Shown: positions 10,418 through 20,415, counted from the first letter of the stretch. The stretch is DNA of 64,000 nt from Rhodopirellula sp. P2 (GCF_028768465.1 NZ_CP118225.1:3577001-3641000); one strand, 5' to 3'. Numbers and translations: made by a program. Notes: generated by a model from the letters alone, not told the origin.

Positions 10418-13400
10418 ATGGGACCGAGGCAAAGTTCAACATCAAAAACGCAAGTCGCACGCCAGCCGATTTCGGTTCGCGGGTGCCGTGTTCACAATTT
10501 GCGTGAAATCGATGTGGACATTCCTCGCGGGGAATTGGTCGTGATTTGCGGGCTTTCCGGCAGCGGAAAGACGTCTCTGGCGCTGGACACGCTGTATGCG
10601 GAGGGGCAACGCAGCTACATCGAGAGCTTTTCTGCCTACACGCGGCAATACCTGAACCAGCTGGATAAACCGGATTGCGACAGCATTTCTGGGATCCCGC
10701 CCGCGATCGCCGTGACTCGAGCCTCGGCCGTCAAAACCAATCGCAGCACCGTGGCGACGTCGACCGAAATCGCCGAACACCTGCGTTTGCTGTTCGCACG
10801 TGCAGCGGAATTGGTGTGTTATCAGTGCGGGCAACCGGTTGTGATCGACAGCCCGCAAAGTGTGGCGGCCCAGCTCAGCGATCCGGCCGCGAAAGTTCAG
10901 CGGGCGATTGTGGGGTTCGAACTTTGGTTGCCGAACCGGAAAGCTGCGTCGGAAATTTTGCTCGGCCTTCAGCAGGAAGGGTTCGTGCGTCTGATCCTCA
11001 AAGGCGAAACGTTCCAGCTGTCCGATGAGGACCGCAGCAAGATGGCCAAGCGAATCGGTTCGAAGGGCGTGTCCGCGACGGTGGTCGTCGATCGGTTGTC
11101 GTCGTCGTCCGAAATGTCGCGGTGGACAGAGTCGTTGGAAACCGCCATGACCGAAGGCAACGGCCGCGCGGTCGTGTTGTTTCAATCCGATGCGGACGAT
11201 CGGTTCGCCGGGTTGCCGACCCAATCGATCGACGGACGGGAGATGCGGCAGCGTGTCGCCAGCGATCGGCATCGTTGCGATCACTGCGACATCGAGTACC
11301 CTGATCCAGTCCCACGTGCGTTCAACTTCAACCATCCGATGGGGGCCTGCTCTGAGTGCGAAGGGTTCGGCGATGTGATCGGGATCGACATGGACCGGAT
11401 CGTTCCGGACAAATCCAAATCCCTTCGCGAAGGCGCAATCGCCCCTTGGAATGCCCCTTCGTACCAGCATGAGCTGGAAGAGTTGTTGGCGCTCGCGGAT
11501 GATCATGACCTGCCCGTCGATGTTCCCTTTTCGAGCCTGAAGAAGAAGCATCTGAAGTTGATTCACGAAGGTGTCCGCGAACGCAAATTTGGCGGTCTGA
11601 ATGGATTCTTTGCGTGGTTGGATCGCAAAAAATACAAGATGCACATTCGTGTCTTCGCCTCGCGATACCGCAGCTATCGGACTTGCCCAGCATGTGGCGG
11701 TGATCGATTGAAACCGGAGTCGTTGGCGTACAAAGTCGGCGGGCACAACATTTCAGAAATGTTGGCGATGCGGTGTGATGAGCTGGATCGATTCTTGAAC
11801 GAATGGTTGGGGGAGGACCCGGCAAAGGAACCGAGGCCTGATTCCTCCGACGATGACGAAGCGGTTCGCGAGAGGTTGGTTGGCTATCAAACGCAAGCGG
11901 AGCTGTTGATCGCCGATCAGCAACGACGCCGCACGATCGCCAGTGAACCGGTTCGTCAAATCCTTGATCGGTTGCACTACTTGGATCAAGTCGGACTGGG
12001 GTACCTGCAACTCAATCGCACTTTGCGAACCTTGTCGGGAGGAGAGACCCAGCGAATTGCATTGACGTTGGCGTTGGGCAGCACGTTGGTTGGCATGCTG
12101 TACGTGTTGGATGAACCGACCGCTGGATTGCATCCGGTGGATGTGGAGCAATTGGTCGACGCGATCACGAAGCTTCGCGACCGCGGCAACACCGTCGTGG
12201 TGGTCGAACACAACGACACGCTGATTCAGCTTGCTGATCGTGTGATTGAGATCGGCCCGGGCGCGGGGGTTGGCGGAGGCTTGGTGACTTTCGAAGGCAC
12301 GCCCAAGCAGTTGATGAAGGCGAAGGACAGTTTGACGGGTCGGTACCTGGGCAAGAATCGCAAGCGTTCGATCCAGTTGGATTTGACGGACGAGCGTTCT
12401 GCCACGGGGGCTTTGACTCTTTCAGGAGCGAGCGGGCACAATCTCCGCGACATTGATGTGACGTTTCCGCTGGGGTGTTTGACCGTGGTCACCGGGCGAT
12501 CGGGAAGCGGCAAGAGTTCGTTGATCCATGACACCTTGTTCGGGGCTGTGTCGATGCGGCTGGCCGAACGCCGAGGAGAAGTTCCGTCGGCTGACATCGT
12601 CGCCGGGACGCTGCCATTCCAAGGGTTGCGGGGCGAGCATGCAATGGATGATTGTTTGTTGGTCGACCAATCCCCGATCAGCCGCAGCCCTCGCAGTTGC
12701 CCGGTCACATTCGCGAAAGCGTTTGATCCGATCCGGCAAGCGTTCGCGGAAACGGTGGATGCGAAAATCAGGAATTTCAAACCGGGGCATTTCAGTTTCA
12801 ATTCCTCGGCCGGTCAATGTGCGGCCTGCGAGGGAGCCGGCGTGCAGACGGTCGACATGCAGTTTCTCGCCGATGTGTCGATGCGATGCGGGGAGTGTCG
12901 CGGTCGGCGTTACCGCGACGAAGTGTTGCAGGTTCGATATCGGGACCGAACCATCGCAGATGTGTTGGAGATGACTGTTCGCGAGGCGTCCGAATTCTTT
13001 CGCGAAATGCCGAAGGTGCAGAACAAATTGAAACGCTTGATCGACGTGGGGCTGGATTATGTCGCCTTGGGACAGCCCGCAACGACGCTCTCAAGCGGTG
13101 AGGCACAACGTTTGAAGTTGGCGGCGTTCCTGGCGGGATCGAGCAAGCGGCGAACGTTGTTCTTGATGGACGAGCCCACGACCGGATTGCATTTTGATGA
13201 CATCACACGCTTGCTGAAGTGCTTTGATGCGTTGCTCGACGAGGGGCATTCGTTGGTCGTGATCGAGCACCACCCCATGTTGATGGCAGCGGCGGATCAA
13301 ATCATCGAAGTCGGCCCCGGTGCGGCGGAGGAGGGCGGCCAGATCGTTGCCAGCGGGACTCGCGATGAAGTGGCTTCGGTCAACGACAGTTTGACCGGGC

Positions 13401-13423
13401 AGATCTTGCGGCAGATGCTTTGA
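10418..13423 (+). CDS. UvrA-family excinuclease ATPase, divergent paralogue
   Basis: A 1,001-aa tandem-ABC DNA damage-recognition ATPase. The first ATPase has Walker A GLSGSGKTS, signature LSGGETQR and Walker B VLYVLDEPTAGLH type sequence. The second has Walker A GRSGSGKSS, signature LSSGEAQR and LFLMDEPTTGLHFDD. Zinc-module Cys pairs are visible (CYQC, CDHC, CSEC, CPAC, CAAC, CGEC). Compared with canonical UvrA it differs where conservation is usually strong (SAYTRQYLNQLDKPDCDSIS; the second signature has Ser for Gly), so it may be a second, UvrA2-like protein rather than the main UvrA. The frame is open back to 9932, but that part overlaps the DUF1080 gene on the other strand; the ATG at 10418 directly precedes the conserved domain. 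Confidence 0.9.
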   Translation: MGPRQSSTSKTQVARQPISVRGCRVHNLREIDVDIPRGELVVICGLSGSGKTSLALDTLYAEGQRSYIESFSAYTRQYLNQLDKPDCDSISGIPPAIAVTRASAVKTNRSTVATSTEIAEHLRLLFARAAELVCYQCGQPVVIDSPQSVAAQLSDPAAKVQRAIVGFELWLPNRKAASEILLGLQQEGFVRLILKGETFQLSDEDRSKMAKRIGSKGVSATVVVDRLSSSSEMSRWTESLETAMTEGNGRAVVLFQSDADDRFAGLPTQSIDGREMRQRVASDRHRCDHCDIEYPDPVPRAFNFNHPMGACSECEGFGDVIGIDMDRIVPDKSKSLREGAIAPWNAPSYQHELEELLALADDHDLPVDVPFSSLKKKHLKLIHEGVRERKFGGLNGFFAWLDRKKYKMHIRVFASRYRSYRTCPACGGDRLKPESLAYKVGGHNISEMLAMRCDELDRFLNEWLGEDPAKEPRPDSSDDDEAVRERLVGYQTQAELLIADQQRRRTIASEPVRQILDRLHYLDQVGLGYLQLNRTLRTLSGGETQRIALTLALGSTLVGMLYVLDEPTAGLHPVDVEQLVDAITKLRDRGNTVVVVEHNDTLIQLADRVIEIGPGAGVGGGLVTFEGTPKQLMKAKDSLTGRYLGKNRKRSIQLDLTDERSATGALTLSGASGHNLRDIDVTFPLGCLTVVTGRSGSGKSSLIHDTLFGAVSMRLAERRGEVPSADIVAGTLPFQGLRGEHAMDDCLLVDQSPISRSPRSCPVTFAKAFDPIRQAFAETVDAKIRNFKPGHFSFNSSAGQCAACEGAGVQTVDMQFLADVSMRCGECRGRRYRDEVLQVRYRDRTIADVLEMTVREASEFFREMPKVQNKLKRLIDVGLDYVALGQPATTLSSGEAQRLKLAAFLAGSSKRRTLFLMDEPTTGLHFDDITRLLKCFDALLDEGHSLVVIEHHPMLMAAADQIIEVGPGAAEEGGQIVASGTRDEVASVNDSLTGQILRQML

Positions 13424-13443
13424 CTGCGGCTCGACCAGAGTAG

Positions 13444-13462
13444 AACGTTTGTCTCAAACGTT
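13444..13462. other. Perfect hairpin between convergent uvrA-like and hisG genes
   Basis: AACGTTTG (13444-13451), a TCT loop and CAAACGTT (13455-13462) form an 8-bp stem just after the UvrA-like stop codon. Only a short T-run follows on the plus strand, so termination activity is uncertain. Confidence 0.4.
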
Positions 13463-13595
13463 TGCGTGGCGGGGTGTGCAATGTCGCGACGCGTTGCGCG
13501 AACGGTGTGACATGCTGCGCCTGGGAATCGACGCGGTTTGGCGTTTGAACTTGGCCCGACGGAACAGTGGAGGACAACGGTTCTGCTCGGTTGCC

Positions 13596-14486
13596 CTACA
13601 AGCGGCAGTTGTTGATCGTCATTTCAAAGATCCCGGACGCGCCGATTTCTTTGAGGCGTTCCATGACTTCGACGACTTCGCCGCGCCGGACCATGACTTG
13701 GATCGCACACCAGTCTTTGTCTTCGAGCGAATTGATGGTTGGCGAGTTGAAACCGGGGGTGATCTTTTCGGCTTCACCGAGCTGGGATCGCGGGATGTTG
13801 TATTCGACCAACGAATAGTCGCGTGCGAGGACGACGCCTTCCAGTCGCGAGACCAGTCGATTGGCGACTTCTTTGCAGCGATGGGCTTCGTTTTGGATCA
13901 GCACCGTTTCGTAGTGACCGATTTCTTCCAGGATCCGCAATCGGTTGGCGGCCAGGGTGCTGCCGGTTTCGACCAAGTCCACGATGGCGTCCGCGACCCC
14001 CAAGCGAATCATGGCTTCGACGCTGCCGGACAACGACACCAGATGTGCCTTTGCGTTTTTGGTGGCCAGGTATTGCTCGGTGACGTGCGGGAAGCTGGTG
14101 GCAATTCGTTTGCCGTCCAGTTGCGATGCGTCGGTGTAGTCTTCGTCGTCGGGCACGCAAAAGGCCAGTCGACACCGGCCGACACCAAACGCCATGCGTT
14201 GTTCGACGTTTGCTCCGGCTTCCTGCACCAAGTCGCTGCCGGTGATGCCCATGTCGATGGCGCCTTCGGCACACAATGTGGGAATGTCATCGGTTCGCAA
14301 GAAGATCAAATCGATTGGCAATCCACTGACCCGAGCGAACAGGCCACGATTCTGACGGCGGAAGCTCAGTCCGGCTTGGTTCAGCAATCCGGTTGCCAAT
14401 TCGCTGAGTCGGCCTTTGCTGGGGATCCCCAAACGCAAAAAGCTGTCGGGGTCAGGGCTGCTTCCGAGGGGGGCCGAAGTCGTCAT
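13596..14486 (-). CDS. hisG: ATP phosphoribosyltransferase, long form
   Basis: Catalyses the first step of histidine synthesis, condensing ATP with PRPP. The N-terminus shows LRLGIPSKGRL followed by GLFARVSGLPIDLIFLRTDD and DMGITGSDLV; the PRPP-binding region contains DAIVDLVETGSTLAAN. About 75 residues follow that carry the ACT-like regulatory domain (PTINSLEDKDWCAIQVMVRR), so this is the long, HisZ-independent form. Length 296 aa from the ATG at 14486; an ATG three codons upstream (14495) is also possible. It follows hisE on the same strand with ~105 bp between, a likely two-gene unit. Feedback inhibition by histidine is expected from the family. Confidence 0.97.
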   Translation of the reverse strand: MTTSAPLGSSPDPDSFLRLGIPSKGRLSELATGLLNQAGLSFRRQNRGLFARVSGLPIDLIFLRTDDIPTLCAEGAIDMGITGSDLVQEAGANVEQRMAFGVGRCRLAFCVPDDEDYTDASQLDGKRIATSFPHVTEQYLATKNAKAHLVSLSGSVEAMIRLGVADAIVDLVETGSTLAANRLRILEEIGHYETVLIQNEAHRCKEVANRLVSRLEGVVLARDYSLVEYNIPRSQLGEAEKITPGFNSPTINSLEDKDWCAIQVMVRRGEVVEVMERLKEIGASGIFEMTINNCRL

Positions 14487-14590
14487 GGGAACCAAAAAAG
14501 ATCGAGAGCCAAAAAGTCAGACAGGCGAAAAGAGTAATCACTGGACTCGATTCTTGGCAGGTGTCTGTTTGGTTTCGCCAGCATTCGGGC

Positions 14591-14953
14591 TCACGAATCG
14601 GCGTTGTCGGAGTCCTTTTTTGCCGGACGGGAGGCTTTTTCGACCAAGCCGGACGTGCCTTCTCGGCGGGCCAGCTCCGCGGCGACTTCGTCCAGTTCGA
14701 TTCCTCGCCAGGCCATCAAGACCATGGCGTGATAGATCAGGTCGCCGGCTTCGTAGATCGCGTGCTGGCGGCCAGCTTCGTCGGGTTCATCCGCGGCTTC
14801 GATCAGCTCCTCGGCCTCTTCTCGGATTTTTCGACCGATTGCCTCGGCACCACCGTTCATCAATTTGGTGGTGTAGGAGCCCTCGGGACGCTCTGCGGCA
14901 CGAGTCCGCAGCGTGGCCATCAAACGATCCAGGGGAAGCAACGATTCGGGCAT
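14591..14953 (-). CDS. hisE: Phosphoribosyl-ATP pyrophosphatase
   Basis: Hydrolyses PR-ATP to PR-AMP, the second step of histidine synthesis. The 120-aa sequence shows the all-alpha MazG-like fold signature: SYTTKLMNGGAEAIGRKIRE, EEAEELIEAADE and YEAGDLIYHAMVLM, with the conserved acidic residues that bind Mg. It is a stand-alone HisE, not fused to HisI. The C-terminal ~25 residues are charged and non-conserved. It lies immediately upstream of hisG on the minus strand. Confidence 0.97.
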   Translation of the reverse strand: MPESLLPLDRLMATLRTRAAERPEGSYTTKLMNGGAEAIGRKIREEAEELIEAADEPDEAGRQHAIYEAGDLIYHAMVLMAWRGIELDEVAAELARREGTSGLVEKASRPAKKDSDNADS

Positions 14954-15091
14954 GGAATTTCCATTTCAAGGAAGGAGTGAGCTGCCTTCCCTGAACATAC
15001 TTCCGCCAACGAACGATCGGAACCCGCCGGGGTGTCAGCCAGCGAGTTCCGTTGTCGTTTTTCAGAGGGAGGTTTGCTCAGACGTTGAAGC

Positions 15092-15604
15092 TCACCAAGG
15101 CATGACCGCGTTTTGGGTTGGCGGAGTGTAGGGCTGCGGGACATAGCGATGGTCGACCGCCCGTGCTCGGCTGTGGCTGGATTGTCCGAACCATGAATTG
15201 GCGTTGGAATGGGCTCGGGCGTTGGACCAATTGCCGATCGCCTTGGCTGTGCTGCTGCTTCTCGAGAACCCGCCGTGGGTGACCGCTCGTGAGTTGGCGT
15301 GTGAGCGGGATGCCCAGCCGTTGGCGTGCGAGCGACCTTGGCTGATTGCGACACCGCCGTTGGCGTAGGCGGTGCTGTTGCCGCTGGCGAACCCGCCGTT
15401 GCGACCGCTGCCCCGCATCTCGGCTCGGGCGTAACCGCCGTTGGTGGCGTAGGAGCTGGCGTTCAAGCGAGTGTTGCCGCGGCCGCTGGCGGTTGAAATG
15501 GCGGTGCCACCGTTGGAGTAGCTGCTGGCGGTGACTTGTGCGTTGGCTTCTGCGGTCAACAAGCAAGCGGCTGCGATGGCGATGGCGAACAGACGAGTGG
15601 ACAT
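15092..15604 (-). CDS. Small secreted Ser/Ala/Asn/Gly-rich protein
   Basis: A 170-aa protein of unknown function. The ATG at 15604 opens a clear signal peptide (MSTRLFAIAIAAACLLTAEA, cleavage after NAQ). The mature part is low complexity, made of imperfect repeats around S-x-A/S-N-G-G and S-H-A-N, and ends in a Pro/Tyr tail (DHRYVPQPYTPPTQNAVMPW). Nothing in it looks catalytic; a surface or matrix role is a guess. It is divergent from the large kinase gene. A protein of similar style (signal peptide plus Gly/Asn/Ser repeats) lies on the far side of that kinase at 19861. The open frame extends to 15823 but the sequence before 15604 is not protein-like. Confidence 0.75.
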   Translation of the reverse strand: MSTRLFAIAIAAACLLTAEANAQVTASSYSNGGTAISTASGRGNTRLNASSYATNGGYARAEMRGSGRNGGFASGNSTAYANGGVAISQGRSHANGWASRSHANSRAVTHGGFSRSSSTAKAIGNWSNARAHSNANSWFGQSSHSRARAVDHRYVPQPYTPPTQNAVMPW

Positions 15605-15844
15605 GGCTGGGTTCCTCAGTGAGAGAGTTTCGAGAGTTGTTCGGAAGCACGTTGTTGTCTTCACCGGAACCTTGCGAGAAACCCTTCGCGAACCCCTCAT
15701 CGTTTTTCGGTTTTTTGGTTCCCATCGTGAAAAGACGCCCAAACCGAAGCCGTCGACGGTCGGTGTTCGAGTAAGCTTCGCGAGGCGGATTCGCGTTTTT
15801 CGAAAGAGATTGACGCTCCACACAATCGATGTTGAACGAACGAG

Positions 15845-18800
15845 GTGACCGTTTTGCCAGATGACCCGTCATCCAACGCAGAAGACATTTTCTTGGACGC
15901 CATCGATCTGCCCGCAGCGGATCGAGAGGCGTATCTGCGGCAGCGGTGCGATGGTGACGCGGAGTTGTTGCGGAAAGTTCGCAACCTGATTGCGGCCGAC
16001 GAAGCGGCTCAGGACGATGAGTTTTTGAAGTCCAAGTTCATGCCAGCGTCGCCATTGATGCAGGCGTTCGGTGAAGCGGATCACGACGCGACGGACGACA
16101 TCCCGGAAGAGTATGCCTCGGTCAACGAGTCCGCTCGGTTCCGGATTCTGTCCCGCCACGAGGAAGGTGGCTTGGGCGAAGTCTTGGTGGCCCACGACCG
16201 GCAGCTGGATCGAGAGGTTGCGATCAAGCAAATTCGGCCACAATGGAACGGGCACGAAGAAGCCAACGCTCGCTTTCTTCGCGAAGCCGAGATCACTGGC
16301 CGCTTGGAGCATCCTGGGATCGTTCCGGTCTACGCGATGGGAACCTGGAAAGATGGCCGGCCTTTTTACGCGATGCGTTTCATCGAAGGACAAACGCTGC
16401 GGCAAGTCATCCGAGAGCACCGCGATTCGTTGCAAGATGATTCGACGCAAGTGTCAGCCGGCAACGGTGGCGAACCGACTCGGTCGTTGCGGACAATCCT
16501 GAATCGCTTTGTCGATGTTTGCAACACGATCGAATACGCCCACAGTCGGCGGATCATCCATCGCGATATCAAACCCGCCAACATCATGATCGGTCCCTAC
16601 GGTGAGACGTTGGTGGTGGATTGGGGATTGGCCAAGCAACTCGATGATGGTGCGGAGCTTGCGTCCGGCGACAATCCCGACGCGAAACCAGACGCTTCCA
16701 CCAAAGGTGAAAACGACTCCAGCCACACGCGAGCGGGCGGGACCGTGGGCACGCCGCAGTACATGAGTCCCGAGCAAGCGAACGGTGATGTGTCGCTGGT
16801 CGGATGCCAAACCGATGTGTATCTGCTGGGAGCGACGCTGTATCAGATCTTGACCGGCTCACCGCCTCATCAAGCCGATTCGGTCAGCCAGATCCTTCAG
16901 CGTGTTCGCCAAGAAGAAGTCACACCGCCACGTCGCCGCGATGCAAGTGTTTCGGAATCGTTGCAAGCGATTTGTTTGAAAGCGATGGCGAGACAGCCCG
17001 TTGATCGTTACGCGACGGTCGCGGAATTGGCGGCGGATGTCGAACGTTGGTTGGGTGACGAACCGGTGTCCGTGTTTGAGGATCCACTGCCGGTCCGAAT
17101 TGGACGTTGGGGGCGAAAACATCGAACGCTCGCCACCAGCGGTGCGGTCGCAATGTTGTTGTTGATGTTCGGCTCGATCGCGGGAGCGGCGGTTTGGAGC
17201 TACCAAAGTTCGCAACGTCTGAAGGTCGAAAGCGAACGCAACCAAAAGGAATTGGAGCTCACCATCGCGAATGCGAAACGGTTGAATGAGATTCGCAATT
17301 CGGTCGACTCGGATTGGCAGGTTGCGGCCAGTGAGATCGAATTTGGTCGGTACGAATCGGCGTTGGGAATCTTGCAGCGAGCATCCAAAACGCTGGAGGA
17401 AGAATCGGAGTTCAGCCAAGATCGTGAACGGATTGTTTCCAAAGCGGAACGCCTGCAACGTTTGGTTTCGTTCTATGACTTGTCTGAACAAGCCGAAGAG
17501 TTTGGGATCATGAGCCGTGACACGCAGGGAATCATGGCGGCGTCGAACGCGTTGAAGGCTCTCGGCATTTGGGAGCAACGTGATTGGTGGAACTATCTTC
17601 CCCATCAGGACCTGTCGGCGAACCAAAGGGATCAGCTGCTTTGGGACGCCTACCAACAGTGGATCATCCTGGATGGGATGCTGGTCAAGACGATTGGGAC
17701 TCGATTGTTCGGAGTGATGAAACACTCCGATGGTGAATCGGATTCGAGTGAGCGTTTGTGGAAAGCTTGGATGGCGATGCAGACCAAAGCCGGCATCGCA
17801 GAGGCTCAGGCAGCCAAGGTCGTGAGCGAACGCGTCGAACTGTTTCGGCAATCGGAGGCTGTGCGTTGGTACCGCGGGATCGCGAATTTTCGGTTGGGCG
17901 ATGGCAAGTGGGTCAAAGGTGAAGAGCTGGGGACGGCTCGCAACGCGGCGGATGCGCAAAAGATCGGCATCATGTGTTTGCTGTCCGCCATGGACCCCTC
18001 GTTTCGAGTGGTGTTCAAGGACTACAAAAATCTCGATGCCGTCGAAGGCGGACGCCAGCTGTTTCAGCGTTCGGCGTCGCTGCGTCCGAATCACTATTGG
18101 ACGCAGCTCACTCTCGGTCATTTGCAGTACTTTTCCTCGATCCAGCAGCCGGAACTGACTTGGCAGAGCTATTCGTTGGCCATTCAAACCTTTGGACGCT
18201 GCATCGCAATCAATCCAGAGAATTGCTTTGGCTACGCCGACCGTGCTGCGCTGTACCGGATGCAAGCCGATTTACTGCGAGACGATGAGTCGGTCGATCC
18301 GCCCATTCGGGAAGAACGGATCGAAGACCTTCTGTTATGGAGCATGCAGGATGCCGAAAACGCGTTCCGGCTCGGCGAGAAACAGCCTTGGGTGGGATGG
18401 GTCTATGGCATGACCCTGTCCGCGATCGACCAAAATCAACTCGCCGTGGACGTGTTGTTGGAAACTTGCCGGCAATCTTTAGCATTGGTTCCCGTGGTCG
18501 ATTCCGCGTTGATTGCAGCGGAAGATTTGCGGGGACGATCCGATGCGATTCAGTTCGCCGAGGAAATGTCTGAGAAGCATCCCGATCAGCCCGTGTACCC
18601 GTTGTTGCTGGCGTCCATTCATCTGACGCGTCAGCAAAACGATGTGGCCGAAGCGGTGTTGGACGAGCTCTTCGAATCAGGGCAAGCCAATCAGCTATCG
18701 CCGCCCCTGCTGGCTCACGCGTTGGCGGCACGCGGGATCCTTCATCTGTCTGCCGAACGATTGGATCTCGCGGTGGAAGATTTCGTGAGAGCCAATCAGT

Positions 18801-19717
18801 TGGATCCACATCACTTGTGGGCGGCCTACGGAATCGCTGCCTGCAAAGATCTTTCGGGGCAGTACCAAGAAGCTCTCGGTCTCTACAAGCAGGCATCGAA
18901 GCTAGCAAAGCTGAACGAACATCAAGCGGCCTGTTTGTTGGGCATTGGGCGGACGCAAGCGTTTCTGGGAAAGTATCCCGAGGCGGCCGAATCGGTCCAA
19001 ACGGCTTTGGAAACGCAACCCGGTTGCGAGGTCCTCGGCGCGGTGCGGCCGTTGTATGACCGGCTGAAGGAATGGGCCAAGACGTCGCGGCCAAAGGAGG
19101 AGATGCGGCAATTGTCGGACTGGATCAAAGAGATCAACCAACTGCCACGAGCGACCAAGGTGCTGATTGCGGACGGTGACACGCCGACGCCCTACCGAGC
19201 ATCGCTGCTCAATGGTGGCTTTGAACAAGGCGGATGGAATTACTGGTCCAACGATCGTGGCATCGCCTGGGTCAACGATCCGGGATATCGGTCATTGGCC
19301 AGTGTCACGGCGTCGCGGGCTCATACGGGTGAGTATTCGATGCGGATCGTTGGTGATCGACCACCATCAGGCCAGGATGCGACTCAGGCGAAAGGTGAAA
19401 CGCTGCCAACAGGTGGGCGAACGAAACAGGTTTTCCCAATCCCCGAAAATTCGAGATGTGTTGTTTCTGTTTGGGCCAAAGCAAAAGAACTGAACGAGAA
19501 TGCCGTCCGATTGATCGTCGATGGATCGCAGGTCCCGGTGACATTGGATTTGGCCGGAGGAACTTACGATTGGCGGAAATTCGAGACCGAAATTTACTTC
19601 GGGCGGTCGCCGGACCCGACGCTGACGAGCATCCCGATGGAGGTTCAGATTGTTTCTGCCGGCGAGGGTGAAGTCTGGCTGGATGATCTGACGGCGACGG
19701 TGTTCGACGCGGATTGA
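15845..19717 (+). CDS. Membrane Ser/Thr protein kinase with TPR array and C-terminal carbohydrate-binding-like domain
   Basis: A 1,290-aa protein. Residues ~98-405 form a Hanks-type kinase: glycine loop HEEGGLGEVL, catalytic Lys128 in REVAIKQI, HRDIKPANI (His239-Arg240-Asp241), DWG at 259-261 in place of DFG, and GTPQYMSPEQA. A single transmembrane helix follows at ~428-452, so the kinase is cytoplasmic. The remainder contains TPR-like repeats (for example LDLAVEDFVRANQLDPHHLW and QEALGLYKQASKLAKLNEHQ). The last ~170 residues (from LLNGGFEQGGWNYWSND) resemble a carbohydrate-binding-module-like jelly-roll. The start is GTG at 15845; a TTG three codons later is an alternative. Architecture and DWG are common in planctomycete kinases; substrate and ligand are unknown. 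Confidence 0.93.
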   Translation: MTVLPDDPSSNAEDIFLDAIDLPAADREAYLRQRCDGDAELLRKVRNLIAADEAAQDDEFLKSKFMPASPLMQAFGEADHDATDDIPEEYASVNESARFRILSRHEEGGLGEVLVAHDRQLDREVAIKQIRPQWNGHEEANARFLREAEITGRLEHPGIVPVYAMGTWKDGRPFYAMRFIEGQTLRQVIREHRDSLQDDSTQVSAGNGGEPTRSLRTILNRFVDVCNTIEYAHSRRIIHRDIKPANIMIGPYGETLVVDWGLAKQLDDGAELASGDNPDAKPDASTKGENDSSHTRAGGTVGTPQYMSPEQANGDVSLVGCQTDVYLLGATLYQILTGSPPHQADSVSQILQRVRQEEVTPPRRRDASVSESLQAICLKAMARQPVDRYATVAELAADVERWLGDEPVSVFEDPLPVRIGRWGRKHRTLATSGAVAMLLLMFGSIAGAAVWSYQSSQRLKVESERNQKELELTIANAKRLNEIRNSVDSDWQVAASEIEFGRYESALGILQRASKTLEEESEFSQDRERIVSKAERLQRLVSFYDLSEQAEEFGIMSRDTQGIMAASNALKALGIWEQRDWWNYLPHQDLSANQRDQLLWDAYQQWIILDGMLVKTIGTRLFGVMKHSDGESDSSERLWKAWMAMQTKAGIAEAQAAKVVSERVELFRQSEAVRWYRGIANFRLGDGKWVKGEELGTARNAADAQKIGIMCLLSAMDPSFRVVFKDYKNLDAVEGGRQLFQRSASLRPNHYWTQLTLGHLQYFSSIQQPELTWQSYSLAIQTFGRCIAINPENCFGYADRAALYRMQADLLRDDESVDPPIREERIEDLLLWSMQDAENAFRLGEKQPWVGWVYGMTLSAIDQNQLAVDVLLETCRQSLALVPVVDSALIAAEDLRGRSDAIQFAEEMSEKHPDQPVYPLLLASIHLTRQQNDVAEAVLDELFESGQANQLSPPLLAHALAARGILHLSAERLDLAVEDFVRANQLDPHHLWAAYGIAACKDLSGQYQEALGLYKQASKLAKLNEHQAACLLGIGRTQAFLGKYPEAAESVQTALETQPGCEVLGAVRPLYDRLKEWAKTSRPKEEMRQLSDWIKEINQLPRATKVLIADGDTPTPYRASLLNGGFEQGGWNYWSNDRGIAWVNDPGYRSLASVTASRAHTGEYSMRIVGDRPPSGQDATQAKGETLPTGGRTKQVFPIPENSRCVVSVWAKAKELNENAVRLIVDGSQVPVTLDLAGGTYDWRKFETEIYFGRSPDPTLTSIPMEVQIVSAGEGEVWLDDLTATVFDAD

Positions 19718-19721
19718 TCTT

Positions 19722-19748
19722 CCAAACACGACGTTTTGGCGTGTTGGG
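19722..19748 (+). terminator. Possible weak terminator after the kinase gene
   Basis: CCAAACACG (19722-19730) can pair with CGTGTTGGG (19740-19748) except at one position, a few bases after the kinase stop codon. The downstream sequence has only a short TTTT run, so this is a weak candidate. Confidence 0.35.
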
Positions 19749-19860
19749 AAAAGTTTTGAATTTCGTGAGGGGATCGGAGAGGGGATCTCGCAAGTGTTTG
19801 TGAGGCGGCAAGTCAGCCGCACCAATCACTTTCTGAAACCTTCTGCTTGCGAGAAAACTC

Positions 19861-20367
19861 ATGTCCAAGATCGTCAACTTCAAAGTCCTGTCCGGTATCG
19901 CTGCTCTCCTGTTCGTCGCGGCCACTTGCCAACCCGCTTCGGCACAGAGTGCTGGATCGTATGTTGATTTCCTCCATGGCGGAGCGAGTGCGGGGGCATC
20001 CGCGAATGGCCAATGGAAATTCGCTAAGTCAAAGAGCCGTTCCAAGAATGGCACCAACTTTGGCCATGGCTTTGGCGTGGGAGCCGGACCCAACGGCATC
20101 TCGCTGTCGAATTCGATTGGCGTGGGCGGCAACGGAGTCGGCGGGATCGGTCACAACCTGAACATGACGGTCGGACGCAACGGAACACACATCAGCCACG
20201 GTGGTGTGACGTCGCAGGGAAACGGCCGGATCTACACCGGTGGCAACACGGGCGTTCGTAACAGTGGCATGCAACGAGGGCAGGTAGATGGCGGCAGCAC
20301 TTCGACCGGCTTTGGCAACCGCACCCGAGCTTGGTCAAACAGCCGCACCCGATACTGGAACCGCTGA
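19861..20367 (+). CDS. Small secreted Gly/Asn/Ser-rich protein
   Basis: A 168-aa protein of unknown function. Residues 1-29 are a signal peptide (MSKIVNFKVLSGIAALLFVA, cleavage near ASAQ). The mature part is rich in Gly, Asn and Ser with short imperfect repeats (GVGAGPNGISLSNSIGVGGN; NMTVGRNGTHISHGGV), suggestive of a beta-type repeat or disordered surface protein, and ends in a basic aromatic tail (TRAWSNSRTRYWNR). It follows the kinase on the same strand after 143 bp. Style, not clear homology, links it to the secreted protein at 15092-15604. Confidence 0.75.
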   Translation: MSKIVNFKVLSGIAALLFVAATCQPASAQSAGSYVDFLHGGASAGASANGQWKFAKSKSRSKNGTNFGHGFGVGAGPNGISLSNSIGVGGNGVGGIGHNLNMTVGRNGTHISHGGVTSQGNGRIYTGGNTGVRNSGMQRGQVDGGSTSTGFGNRTRAWSNSRTRYWNR

Positions 20368-20415
20368 GCTGGAGCTGTGCTTCTCCCCTCGCTTCGCAGA
20401 GGTCGTGGAGTTTTC

